The notes under the pieces: generated by a model
Told to the model about the DNA's origin: nothing
Seen by the model: only the letters and a program-made list of their open reading frames with translations
Database searches by the model: none
Program-made: the position numbers and the translations under genes
Source of the DNA: Rhizorhabdus dicambivorans
GTDB taxonomy: Bacteria > Pseudomonadota > Alphaproteobacteria > Sphingomonadales > Sphingomonadaceae
Reading direction: 5' to 3'
Assembly: GCF_002355275.1 (NCBI RefSeq)
Contig: NZ_CP023449.1
Coordinates: 4,628,001-4,692,000, forward strand
Length of the DNA stretch: 64,000 nucleotides
Part shown: positions 54,107 to 63,114 of the stretch, in pieces
Layout of the letters: each line of letters begins with the position of its first letter
Numbering within the stretch: position 1 is the first letter of the stretch

Positions 54107-55111
54107 ATGACCGACCTCCCCAACGTCCAGCCCGACAGCCGCACCGACACGGTGCTCGCGTCGCCCGACAAGATGGTGAAGGTGCGCGAGCTGTTCGGGA
54201 TCGACAGCGATCTGGAGGTGCCCGCCTTCTCCGAGGCGGACGAGCGCGTACCCGATCTCGATCCCGCCTATGTGTTCGATCCGGACACGACGCTGGCGAT
54301 CGTCGCGGGCTTCGCGTTCAACCGGCGCGTGATGGTCCAGGGCTATCACGGCACCGGCAAGTCGAGCCATATCGAGCAGGTCGCGGCACGGCTGAAATGG
54401 CCGTGCATCCGCATCAACCTCGATGCGCATATCAGCCGTATCGATCTGGTCGGCCGCGACGCGATCGTGCTGCGCGACGGCCAGCAGATCACCGAATTCC
54501 GTGAAGGCCTGCTGCCCTGGGCGCTGCAGACCCCGACCGCGCTGGTGTTCGACGAATATGATGCCGGCCGGCCGGACGTGATGTTCGTGATCCAGCGCGT
54601 GCTGGAGACCGAGGGCAAGCTGACCCTGCTCGACCAGAACCGGGTGATCCGCCCGAACCCCTGGTTCCGCCTGTTCGCCACCGCCAACACGGTGGGCCTG
54701 GGCGACACCACCGGCCTCTATCATGGCACCCAGCAGATCAACCAGGGCCAGATGGACCGCTGGAACATCGTCGTGACGCTCAACTATCTGCCCGCCGCGA
54801 CCGAGGCGCAGATCGTGCTCGCCAAGTCCGGCGAATATGACAAGCCCGACGGCAAGAAGGTGGTCGAGGACATGGTGAAGGTCGCCGACCTCACCCGCCA
54901 GGGCTTCATCGCCGGCGACATCTCGACCGTGATGAGCCCGCGCACCGTTATCAGCTGGGCGCAGAACACGCTGATCTTCAACGATGTCGGCTTTGCGTTC
55001 CGCCTGTCGTTCCTGAACAAGTGCGACGAGAGTGAACGAACGCTGGTCGCCGAATATTATCAGCGCGTGTTCGGCAAGGACCTGCCGGAGAGCATCGTCG
55101 GGAAGGCGTAA
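54107..55111 (+). CDS. cobS: Cobaltochelatase subunit CobS
   Basis: A 334-residue AAA+ ATPase. [21 protein letters not shown] carries Walker A, then [15 protein letters not shown] is Walker [20 protein letters not shown] is sensor-like. It drives cobalt insertion with CobT and CobN in aerobic B12 synthesis. cobN is not in this window. Starts after a 34-base gap from the J-domain gene and overlaps the phosphatase start by one base. Confidence 0.95.
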   Translation: MTDLPNVQPDSRTDTVLASPDKMVKVRELFGIDSDLEVPAFSEADERVPDLDPAYVFDPDTTLAIVAGFAFNRRVMVQGYHGTGKSSHIEQVAARLKWPCIRINLDAHISRIDLVGRDAIVLRDGQQITEFREGLLPWALQTPTALVFDEYDAGRPDVMFVIQRVLETEGKLTLLDQNRVIRPNPWFRLFATANTVGLGDTTGLYHGTQQINQGQMDRWNIVVTLNYLPAATEAQIVLAKSGEYDKPDGKKVVEDMVKVADLTRQGFIAGDISTVMSPRTVISWAQNTLIFNDVGFAFRLSFLNKCDESERTLVAEYYQRVFGKDLPESIVGKA

Positions 55112-55872
55112 TGACGGAGATGTCGCCGCTGCTGCCGCTGGAGGGCGGGTTCAACCTGCGCGACATGGGCGGCTATGCGACCGGGGACGGGCGCCGGGTG
55201 AAGCGCGGAATGCTGTTCCGATCGGGCATGATGTCGCTGCTGACCGAGGCGGACGAGGCGCATCTCGCCGGCCTCGGCATCGCCACGGTGTGCGATTTCC
55301 GCCGGCCCGGCGAGCGCCGCCGCGATCCGACCCGCTGGTGCGAGCCGGCGGGGACCCTCTACTGGACCCGCGACCATGACGCATCGAGCGGCGTGCTCGG
55401 CGAACTGCTGCGTGGCGCCCTGCCCACGGCCGATAGCGTCCGCGCGTCGATGATCATCGTCTATCGCGACCTGCTCGTCGAGCATGCGCCGTCCTATCGC
55501 TTCCTGTTCGAGCGGCTGGCGGGCGGCCATGTGCCGCTGCTGTTCAACTGCTCGGCGGGGAAGGACCGCACCGGCGTCGCGGCGGCGCTGATCCTCTCTG
55601 CGCTCGGCGTGCCGCGCGACACGATCTACGAGGATTATCTGCTGACCAACCGCTACGCGGATTTCAGCCGGATCATCGGCCGCGAGCCGTCCGACCAGTA
55701 TCGCGATGTCGATGCCGCGGTGATGGCACCCCTGCTCGCGGCCGACACCGACTATCTCGATGCCGCCTTCGAGAGCATCGATCGCGATCATGGTGGAATG
55801 GACGCCTATCTGGGCTCGATCGGCGTGGACGACGGGGTGAAGACGACGCTCCGGGGGTTGCTGCTCGACTGA
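55111..55872 (+). CDS. Tyrosine-protein phosphatase (Y_phosphatase3 type)
   Basis: A 253-residue protein. The active-site loop CSAGKDRTG has Cys147; the general acid region is near the DHDASSG segment, and [24 protein letters not shown] opens the family. Such enzymes act on phosphotyrosine or phosphoinositides. It sits between cobS and cobT with single-base stop/start overlaps on both sides, so it is translated with them; a role in the chelatase pathway is not known. Confidence 0.9.
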   Translation: MTEMSPLLPLEGGFNLRDMGGYATGDGRRVKRGMLFRSGMMSLLTEADEAHLAGLGIATVCDFRRPGERRRDPTRWCEPAGTLYWTRDHDASSGVLGELLRGALPTADSVRASMIIVYRDLLVEHAPSYRFLFERLAGGHVPLLFNCSAGKDRTGVAAALILSALGVPRDTIYEDYLLTNRYADFSRIIGREPSDQYRDVDAAVMAPLLAADTDYLDAAFESIDRDHGGMDAYLGSIGVDDGVKTTLRGLLLD

Positions 55873-57710
55873 TGGCGGAGCAGTCCCCCCTCGAAGCCTT
55901 TCGTCTCGTCCTGAGCGGCACCGCCCGGGCGATGGCGCGCGAGCCCGAACTGGAAGTGAGCTTTACCGCCGAAGCGCCATCGGCCTCCTACAAGCAGCTG
56001 CGGGTGCCGATGCCGTCGCGCAGCCTGCCCGCGCAGGCCGTGGCCGAGGCGCGCGGCTTCGCCGACGGATTCGCCCTGAAGATCCGCCATCACAACCAGA
56101 CGCTGCACGAGCGCATGGCGCCGAGCGAGCCGATCGCCCGCGCCGTCCATGACGCGGTCGAGCAGGCGCGGATCGAGGCGCTGGGATCGCGGGCGATGGC
56201 GGGCGTGCGCGACAATCTCAACCAGGCGCTGGAGGTGCGGCTGCGCTCCGACCCGCTGGTGCGCGCCCGCGCCCGCGAGGAAGTGCCGCTGTCGACCGCG
56301 ATCGGCCTGCTGGTGCGCGAGCGCCTGACCGGACAGGCCCCGCCGCCGATCGCCCAGCCGGGCCTGGGCCTGGTGCGCGACTGGATCGAGGAGAAGGCGG
56401 GCAAGGATCTCGACGCGCTCGAACTTGCCTTCGACGATCAGGCCGCTTTCGCCAAGCTGGTCAGCCGCCTGCTCGAGGATCTCGAGCTGACGGAGGGCGA
56501 GCAGGCGCCGGAGAGCGATCCCGAGGCGGGCGACGACGATCAGGACCAGCAGCAGGAAGAGGGCCAGGACCAGGAGGACGAAGGCGACGAATCGGGCGGC
56601 TCGTCCGATTCCGAGGTGCAGATGCGCGCCGAGAAGTCGGAAGGCGGCGACGAGGAAGGCGAGCAGCGCCAGCTCGACGACGACAGCCCGTCCGACATGG
56701 ATGGCGAGATGGGCGACGACGGCGAGGAGGGCATGATGCCGGTCCGCCCGAACCGGCCGCTGTCGGACCTGCCGCCGAGCTTCGACTATCACCCCTACAC
56801 CACGCAATTTGACGAGGAGATCGCCGCCACCGAGCTGTGCGACGAAGAGGAACTGACGCGCCTGCGCGCCTATCTCGACCAGCAGCTCGTCCATCTCCAG
56901 GGTGCCGTCACCAAGCTCGCCAACCGGCTGCAGCGCCGGCTGATGGCGCAGCAGAACCGCAGCTGGGACTTCGACCAGGAGGAAGGGCTGCTCGATGCCG
57001 CCCGGCTGGCCCGCGTGGTGATCAACCCGACCCATTCGCTGAGCTACAAGATCGAGCGCGATACCGATTTCCGGGACACCGTCGTCACCCTGCTGATCGA
57101 CAATTCGGGTTCGATGCGCGGCCGGCCGATCTCGATCGCGGCGATCTGCGCCGACATCCTCGCCCGCACGCTGGAGCGCTGCGCGGTGAAGACCGAGATA
57201 TTGGGTTTCACCACCCGCGCCTGGAAGGGCGGCCAGTCCCGCGAGGCGTGGCTGGCGGCGGGCCGCCCGCCGTCGCCGGGGCGGCTGAACGATCTGCGCC
57301 ATATCGTCTACAAGAAGGCCGACGAGCCCTGGCGCCGCGCGCGCAAGTCGCTGGGCCTGATGATGCGCGAGGGGCTGCTCAAGGAGAATATCGACGGCGA
57401 GGCGCTGCTCTGGGCGCACAACCGGCTGATCGGCCGGCGCGAGGAGCGCAAGATATTGATGGTGATCTCCGACGGCGCGCCGGTCGACGATTCGACCCTG
57501 TCGGTGAACAACGGCTCCTATCTGGAACGGCATCTGCGCCAGATGATCGGCTGGATCGAGAACCGCTCCCCGGTCGAGCTGATCGCGATCGGCATCGGCC
57601 ACGACGTGACGCGCTATTATCAGCGCGCCGTGACGATCATGGACGTCGAGCAGCTGGGCGGGACGATGGTGGAGCAACTCGCGGCGCTGTTCGACATCGA
57701 GACGAGATAG
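55872..57710 (+). CDS. cobT: Cobaltochelatase subunit CobT
   Basis: A 612-residue protein. The N-terminal half is helical, a highly acidic segment (about 190-260, rich in D/E/Q) follows, and the C-terminal half is a VWA domain with MIDAS motif [10 protein letters not shown] near 415 and the CobT end block [15 protein letters not shown]. Start overlaps the phosphatase stop by one base. With CobS it forms the ATP-dependent chelatase motor. Confidence 0.95.
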   Translation: MAEQSPLEAFRLVLSGTARAMAREPELEVSFTAEAPSASYKQLRVPMPSRSLPAQAVAEARGFADGFALKIRHHNQTLHERMAPSEPIARAVHDAVEQARIEALGSRAMAGVRDNLNQALEVRLRSDPLVRARAREEVPLSTAIGLLVRERLTGQAPPPIAQPGLGLVRDWIEEKAGKDLDALELAFDDQAAFAKLVSRLLEDLELTEGEQAPESDPEAGDDDQDQQQEEGQDQEDEGDESGGSSDSEVQMRAEKSEGGDEEGEQRQLDDDSPSDMDGEMGDDGEEGMMPVRPNRPLSDLPPSFDYHPYTTQFDEEIAATELCDEEELTRLRAYLDQQLVHLQGAVTKLANRLQRRLMAQQNRSWDFDQEEGLLDAARLARVVINPTHSLSYKIERDTDFRDTVVTLLIDNSGSMRGRPISIAAICADILARTLERCAVKTEILGFTTRAWKGGQSREAWLAAGRPPSPGRLNDLRHIVYKKADEPWRRARKSLGLMMREGLLKENIDGEALLWAHNRLIGRREERKILMVISDGAPVDDSTLSVNNGSYLERHLRQMIGWIENRSPVELIAIGIGHDVTRYYQRAVTIMDVEQLGGTMVEQLAALFDIETR

Positions 57711-57848
57711 GCTTCCCGGCCTCCCCGACGACAATCTCGGCTCCGTCGGCTGAGAGGATTGTAAATCCTTTCCGGCGGCGCGCGATCCGCCTTCCGCTCG
57801 GCATCGGGCGGGTCTAACCTTCCGCCTCAGGCTGAAGGAGAAGGGCGC

Positions 57849-59477
57849 ATGATCGACGAGCAGGGCATATTCCTGGGCGCGAGCGCCAGCTCATCCGGCC
57901 CGGTGCCGCAGCACCTCAACCTGCGCCGCGCCAACCGCCATGGCCTGATCGCGGGAGCGACCGGCACGGGCAAGACCGTCACCCTTCAGGGCATTGCCGA
58001 AAATTTCTCGGCGGCCGGCGTGCCGGTGTTCCTCGCCGACGTGAAGGGCGATCTTGCCGGCATCTCGCTGGCAGGTTCCCCGACCGCCAAGAATGCCGAC
58101 AAGCTGGTCGCGCGCGCGGCAGAGATAGGCCTCCAGCCTTTCGTCTGGGGTGATAATCCCGCGATCTTCTGGGACCTCTACGGCGAGCAGGGCCACCCGA
58201 TCCGGACCACGGTGTCGGAGATGGGGCCGCTGCTGCTCGCCCGGCTGATGAACCTCAACGAGGTGCAGGAAGGCGTGCTCAACATCGCCTTCCGCTATGC
58301 CGACGAACAGGGGCTGCTGCTGCTCGATCTCGGCGATCTCCAGGCGATGCTCGCCTATTGCGCCGAACATGCCGACGAGCTCTCGGCGAAATATGGCAAT
58401 GTCACCAAGGCCAGCGTCGGATCGATCCAGCGTCAGCTGCTCCAGCTCGACAGCCAGGGCGGCGCGCATTTCTTCGGCGAGCCGGCGCTCGATATCCAGG
58501 ATTTCCTGGGCGTCGACGATCAGGGGCGCGGCTATGTGAACATCCTCGCCGCCGACAAGTTGATGCAGAGCCCCAAGCTCTATGCCACCTTCCTGCTGTG
58601 GCTGCTGAGCGAGCTGTTCGAGACTCTTCCCGAGGTCGGCGACCCCGACAAGCCCAAGCTGGTTTTCTTCTTCGACGAGGCGCATCTGCTGTTCGAGGAC
58701 GCGCCCAAGGCGCTGACCGACAAGATCGAGCAGGTCGTGCGCCTGATCCGATCGAAGGGCGTCGGCGTCTATTTCATCACCCAGAACCCCATCGACGTGC
58801 CCGAGGACGTAGCGGCACAACTCGGCAACCGGGTGCAGCACGCGCTGCGCGCCTTCACCCCGCGCGATCAGAAGGCGATCGACGCCGCCGCCGAGACCTT
58901 TCGCATCAACCCCGAACTCGACGTCGCCAAGGCGATCATCGAACTGAAGGTGGGCGAGGCGCTGGTGTCGGTGCTACAGGATGACGGTTCGCCCAGCATC
59001 GTCCAGCGCACCTTGATCGCGCCACCCCGTTCCCGCCTCGGCCCGGTCGATGCCAAGGAGCGCGGATTGCTGGTTTCGATCTCGCCGGTCGCAGGCAAAT
59101 ATGACGATGCGATCGACCGCGAGTCCGCCGAGGAACTGCTCGCCGCCAAGGCCGATGCGGCGGTCGCCGCCGCCAATGCCGCCAAGGCGCAGGCCGAAGC
59201 CGAGAAGGCTTCCGCCGTACAGGCCAGGATCGAAGCCAAGGCACGCGAGGCGGCGCTCAAGGAACAGGCCCGGCAGGACGCCATCGCCGCGCGCGAGGCC
59301 GCGAAACCCAGCGCCGTGGATCGCGCGATCCAGTCGGCGACCCGGGCGGCGGCCTCCTCGGTCGGACGGCAGGTGGCCAACGAGATCGGCCGGGCGGTGT
59401 TCGGCGGCGGGCGCAGCCGTTCCGGCGGGGTCGCCGGCCAGCTGGTGCGCGGCATCCTCGGTGGACTGTTCAAGTAA
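57849..59477 (+). CDS. DUF853 (HerA-type) P-loop ATPase
   Basis: A 542-residue hexameric-type ATPase: Walker [15 protein letters not shown] near 37, Walker [16 protein letters not shown] near 276, [14 protein letters not shown] near 307, and a C-terminal region with Ala/Lys-rich coiled coil (about 435-500) followed by Gly-rich end. This is the YjgR family, related to HerA/FtsK. Function unclear. No nuclease partner near. Confidence 0.92.
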   Translation: MIDEQGIFLGASASSSGPVPQHLNLRRANRHGLIAGATGTGKTVTLQGIAENFSAAGVPVFLADVKGDLAGISLAGSPTAKNADKLVARAAEIGLQPFVWGDNPAIFWDLYGEQGHPIRTTVSEMGPLLLARLMNLNEVQEGVLNIAFRYADEQGLLLLDLGDLQAMLAYCAEHADELSAKYGNVTKASVGSIQRQLLQLDSQGGAHFFGEPALDIQDFLGVDDQGRGYVNILAADKLMQSPKLYATFLLWLLSELFETLPEVGDPDKPKLVFFFDEAHLLFEDAPKALTDKIEQVVRLIRSKGVGVYFITQNPIDVPEDVAAQLGNRVQHALRAFTPRDQKAIDAAAETFRINPELDVAKAIIELKVGEALVSVLQDDGSPSIVQRTLIAPPRSRLGPVDAKERGLLVSISPVAGKYDDAIDRESAEELLAAKADAAVAAANAAKAQAEAEKASAVQARIEAKAREAALKEQARQDAIAAREAAKPSAVDRAIQSATRAAASSVGRQVANEIGRAVFGGGRSRSGGVAGQLVRGILGGLFK

Positions 59478-59488
59478 GGAGAGTGACG

Positions 59489-59734
59489 ATGGTTCGTTTC
59501 CTCATCCCCGCTTTCGCCTCCGCGATGCTGATCGCGATACCCACGGCCATCCAGGCCGCGCCGTGCAAGGACGCCAAGGGGAAGTTCATCACCTGCCCGC
59601 CGCCGCCGGCCGCCAAGAAGCCGTGCAAGGATGCGAAAGGCAAGTTCATGGCCTGCCCGCAGAAGCCCAAGGTCTGCAAGGATGCGAAGGGCAAGTTCGT
59701 GAAGTGCGGGACCCCGGGTTCGAAGGCGGTCTGA
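59489..59734 (+). CDS. Small secreted protein with three CKDAKGKF repeats
   Basis: An 81-residue exported peptide; AAGGAG is 6 bases before ATG 59489. Signal peptide residues 1-24 (ends IQAA). The mature part is three copies of CKDAKGKF followed by a CP/CG unit, each with two cysteines: CKDAKGKFITC, CKDAKGKFMAC and CKDAKGKFVKC. Eleven bases separate it from the DUF853 gene. Lys/Cys-rich repeats hint at metal or cell-wall binding, but there is no proof. Confidence 0.8.
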   Translation: MVRFLIPAFASAMLIAIPTAIQAAPCKDAKGKFITCPPPPAAKKPCKDAKGKFMACPQKPKVCKDAKGKFVKCGTPGSKAV

Positions 59735-59748
59735 TCCGCATCAGAGCC

Positions 59749-59836
59749 GTCGCCCCGGCGGAGGCCGGGCCGCAACGGGCTCTTGCGAGAACGCCGGGCA
59801 GGAACCGACGACGGCCCCGGCCTCCGCCGGGGCGAC
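59749..59836. repeat. Inverted repeat with 20-base perfect arms
   Basis: 59749-59768 (GTCGCCCCGGCGGAGGCCGG) is the exact complement of 59817-59836. It fills the gap between convergent genes and may be a two-way terminator. Same GTCGCCCCGGCG motif type is common between genes of GC-rich Alphaproteobacteria. Confidence 0.85.
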
Positions 59837-59848
59837 CGACAGGAGCGC

Positions 59849-61495
59849 TTACCGCCCCTGGTTGCGCCAGCGGCCGATGACGTGCTCGACCAGTGTGTCC
59901 TCATTGCCGGTACGCCGCCACAGTTCGGAGAAGACCGGGTCGTTCGAGGCGGGGCGCAGGCCTTCCTCGAGGTCGTCGAAGGCGACCCGGATCGGGATCG
60001 GCACGCCTTCGCCGCAGATGATAGCCTCGCGGTTCCTGAGCGCCGGGATCGCATCGAGGAACCCCCGCGCGCCCTCGGGCATCGCCGCCTTGACGAAGGC
60101 CTGGTCGCGCTCGTTGTTCAGGCGCATCGAGATGATCGTGCCGCATTGCGAGAGCACGCCTTCGGCCAGGTCCGATGGGCGCTGGGTGATCAGGCCTAGT
60201 GACACGCCATATTTGCGGCCTTCCTTGGCGATCCGTTCGAGGATGCGGCGGACGGGCCCGTTGTTGGTCGAGCGATCGGAGGGGACGTAGCGATGCGCCT
60301 CCTCGCAGACCAGCAGGACCGGATGCTCGACCGTGCCCCGCGCCCATATCGCATAGTCGAACACACAGCGCGCGAGCACGGAGACCACCACCGAGGTGAT
60401 TTCGGACGGGACACCGGACACGTCGATCAGCGAGATCGGCCTGCCCTCGCCCGGCAGGCGGAAGATGCGCTTGATGAAGCTCTTCATGCTGTCGCCGACC
60501 AGCATGCCCGAGAACATGAAATGATAGCGCGGGTCCGAGCGGACCTCGTCGATCTTCTGCTTGAGGCGGAGATAGGGGGCGCTGTTCGACGCCTTGTCGA
60601 GCTTGCCCATCTCCGCCGAGATGATCGTGGTCAGTTCCGACAGCACATAGGGGATCGGGCTGTCGACGGTGATCCGCGCGACGCTTTCCGCCGCCTTGTT
60701 CTTCTGCCGCGCGGCGAGCAGGCATTTGGCGAGGATGTCGGCATCCATCTGCCGCTCGGCGCCGCTGGTGGTCAGCAGCACCTCGCAATGCTCCTCGAAG
60801 TTCATCAGCCAATAGGGCATGGCAAGGTTCGAGACGTCATAGGCGGCCCCGACCTGCGAGAAGGCGGCGGCATATTCGCCGTGCGGATCGATCATCACGA
60901 CATGGGCGGCGGGGGCCATCCGGCAGATGCGGTGGAGGATCAGCGCGGTCGCGGTCGACTTGCCGGTGCCGGTCGATCCGAGCAGCGCGAAATGCTTGCC
61001 GAGCATCCCATCGACCAGCAGCGCAGCACGGGTCGAGCAGGTCGGGTGAACGGTGCCTATCTCGATATGCGGCATGTCGCCGGCTGCGAAGATCGCGTCC
61101 ATATCGCCACTGGACACGGGATGTACGGGGGTGCCCGGCAACGGGTAGCGGGTGACCCCGCGACGGAAGCCTGCGATCCGCCCGCCGTCATCGACCAGCC
61201 CTTCGCCCAGGAAGGAGATGCGCGCGCTCACCTCGACCCCGACGATGCCGAGTTCATGTATCGAGGCGATCACGCAACGGCCCGCCACCATCATCTTGAG
61301 CATCGCGCCGATCTCGCCGGCCATCGCCAGGGCGGCGTCGCTTTCGGTGGCGAGCAGTTCGAGCAGGCGCCGGTCGAGCCGCGTCTCGGCACCGCCGCCG
61401 GCGACCGATTCGATCCGGCCGAGCGCGGCGGATCCGAGCCTTGCGGCGGTTGCGAGGGCGTTGCCGCCGACAATGTCGTTCATCTGCGAAGCCAT
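59849..61495 (-). CDS. HerA-family ATPase
   Basis: A 548-residue protein: a HAS-barrel-like N-terminus (about 15-165), Walker A LLGSTGTGKSTATALI near 180, Walker B region VMIDPHGEYAAAF, CEEAHRYVPSD near 400 and a C-terminal Arg-finger-type region RLNNERDQAFVKAAMPEGA. HerA works with NurA in DNA end processing in archaea and some bacteria; no NurA homologue is adjacent. It converges on the small repeat protein. ATG 61495 has CAGGG 3 bases away; start is moderately certain. Confidence 0.9.
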   Translation of the reverse strand: MASQMNDIVGGNALATAARLGSAALGRIESVAGGGAETRLDRRLLELLATESDAALAMAGEIGAMLKMMVAGRCVIASIHELGIVGVEVSARISFLGEGLVDDGGRIAGFRRGVTRYPLPGTPVHPVSSGDMDAIFAAGDMPHIEIGTVHPTCSTRAALLVDGMLGKHFALLGSTGTGKSTATALILHRICRMAPAAHVVMIDPHGEYAAAFSQVGAAYDVSNLAMPYWLMNFEEHCEVLLTTSGAERQMDADILAKCLLAARQKNKAAESVARITVDSPIPYVLSELTTIISAEMGKLDKASNSAPYLRLKQKIDEVRSDPRYHFMFSGMLVGDSMKSFIKRIFRLPGEGRPISLIDVSGVPSEITSVVVSVLARCVFDYAIWARGTVEHPVLLVCEEAHRYVPSDRSTNNGPVRRILERIAKEGRKYGVSLGLITQRPSDLAEGVLSQCGTIISMRLNNERDQAFVKAAMPEGARGFLDAIPALRNREAIICGEGVPIPIRVAFDDLEEGLRPASNDPVFSELWRRTGNEDTLVEHVIGRWRNQGR

Positions 61496-61567
61496 TTTCC
61501 CTGTTCGAGAACGACCGGGCATAGCGGCGCAGGGTTAATTCCTGGTTCTTCCAGACCCCCGAAACGC

Positions 61568-61595
61568 AAAAAGGGCCGCGGCATCGCCGCGGCCC
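61568..61595 (-). terminator. Intrinsic terminator after the TorF-like porin gene
   Basis: Minus strand GGGCCGCGGC / GCCGCGGCCC, loop GAT, then five T (61572-61568). Starts 43 bases after the stop codon. Confidence 0.9.
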
Positions 61596-61637
61596 CTCCC
61601 TGCCCCCACAGACGGGAAGCTCGTCAGACCCGAAGGA

Positions 61638-62387
61638 TCAGAAGGCGTAGGTCGCCGAGATGACGACGCCGGCCTTGGCCAGGTCCTTGCCCGAGGTCGG
61701 GCTGACCAGGAAGTTCTTCTTCTGGTCGGTGTCGACATAGGAGATGCCGAAGGTCGCGGCCTTCCAGGTGTAGGTCGCGCCGACATTCCAATCGAGATAC
61801 TTGTCGCCGGTGATGAAGGTCGTGTCCGGCGAGTAGCCGAGGTGGGCAGAGATGCCGAACGGCGTCTCCGGCACCGCGAACGAAACGTCGCTGTACAGGT
61901 ACAGATTGTCTTCCTTGCCGAAACCGACGCTCAGCGCGTTCGACTTGGGCGCATAGGCGGCGCCGACCTTGATGGTCGCCGGGCCGACCGGCATCTTCGC
62001 CGAGGCATAGAGCTCGAGGAAGTCGGTGGGCGCGCCCTTCACCGCCGAGGTGTAGACGTAATAGAGCGCACCGCCGTCGAGGGTGACGCCGCCGACGGTG
62101 GTCGAGTAGCCGGCGATCAGGTCGAGCTCGGCATCGGCGCCGGCCGCGACATAGTCGTCGATCGAGCTGGCCCAGAAGCTGCCGTAGAAGCCCGAGCTGT
62201 GGGTGATGGTGGCGCTCGCCTGGGCAGCGATGTGCTTGCCCGACTGCGAAATGCCACGGAAGCGATAGTCGCTGACGAGGGCAGCGCTGCCGGTCAGCGT
62301 GAAATCGTCGCTGTCTTCCTGCGCGAGGGCAGGCGCGGCGGTGGCGAGCAGCGCAAGGGCCGAGAGACCGATCATGGAAGCGCGCAT
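61638..62387 (-). CDS. TorF-family putative porin
   Basis: A 249-residue outer-membrane protein with signal peptide (residues 1-22) and a beta-barrel pattern of alternating residues ending in ATYAF, the C-terminal phenylalanine used for Bam insertion. LVSDYRFRGISQSGKHIAAQASATI is the family hallmark. Probably solute channel; substrate unknown. It has its own terminator. Confidence 0.9.
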   Translation of the reverse strand: MRASMIGLSALALLATAAPALAQEDSDDFTLTGSAALVSDYRFRGISQSGKHIAAQASATITHSSGFYGSFWASSIDDYVAAGADAELDLIAGYSTTVGGVTLDGGALYYVYTSAVKGAPTDFLELYASAKMPVGPATIKVGAAYAPKSNALSVGFGKEDNLYLYSDVSFAVPETPFGISAHLGYSPDTTFITGDKYLDWNVGATYTWKAATFGISYVDTDQKKNFLVSPTSGKDLAKAGVVISATYAF

Positions 62388-62704
62388 TGGTAATCCCCTT
62401 ATAATAGCTTCGATCCGTTCTCCTGCCTCACAGGCGCCGCGCTTCTATGTCCCCCCGAATATCATTGGGCCGAGCCGACTGCGTGCGAGTGCGCTGTTTG
62501 TGCGTCACGATCCCGCATCGCACAATGCGCAACATATCAATTCCTTGCTGGTTTGAGACGAACTGTTGCTGGACTGTCACACCTCAAAATCGACGGAAAT
62601 CCGCCATTTTCCTACCGCCCGCACGGTCAATTCGTTGACTGATTATTAAGCAATCTCGCGCATAATGTGCCTGTTCTGTGGGCGGTGCGTCGAAAGGGCA
62701 TTCC
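62388..62704. other. Gene-free region between divergent porin and small gene
   Basis: 317 bases with lower GC than the genes on either side, especially 62560-62670. It presumably holds both divergent promoters; TTGACT at 62634-62639 could be a -35 element for the rightward gene, but a well-spaced -10 was not found. No RNA or repeat recognised. Confidence 0.5.
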
Positions 62705-63073
62705 ATGTACGAGACGAGGATCCAGGCCAACGGAGCAACGGCGCGGGCATCGGCCGAGCTGCTCGCGCCGATGCAGGCCATGCTCGACATGCTGTCCGGC
62801 TTCGCCGACGCGGCAGCGCCCCAAAGCACCGCGAACGGCGGCTTGTCGCCGTGCCTGGCGGCGCGCTACGCCGCCGCCAGCCCGATCGCCCGCCGCCGCT
62901 TCGACGCGGTCCTGCGGGAAGCCGAGACGATCGGGACCACCGGCTTGCGGCTGGTCATGGGCCGCTGCGACAGGGCCGACGCGGCGACGATCGCCGCCGC
63001 CCGTTTTTTAGGCAATTCGCTCGACGCCGCGCTGCGCCGGCTCGACCATCTGCTGCCCGCCCAGGCTGCCTGA
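62705..63073 (+). CDS. Hypothetical protein, mostly helical
   Basis: A 122-residue soluble Ala/Arg-rich protein without signal or membrane helix. Segments such as QAMLDMLSGFADAAAP and RRRFDAVLREAETIGTTGLRLVM predict amphipathic helices. I recognise no family. ATG 62705 chosen; a nine-residue longer frame from 62678 lacks a ribosome site. Confidence 0.6.
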   Translation: MYETRIQANGATARASAELLAPMQAMLDMLSGFADAAAPQSTANGGLSPCLAARYAAASPIARRRFDAVLREAETIGTTGLRLVMGRCDRADAATIAAARFLGNSLDAALRRLDHLLPAQAA

Positions 63074-63114
63074 TTTCTTTCGCATCGGGGCCGATCGGCC
63101 TCGATATTTCCCGA

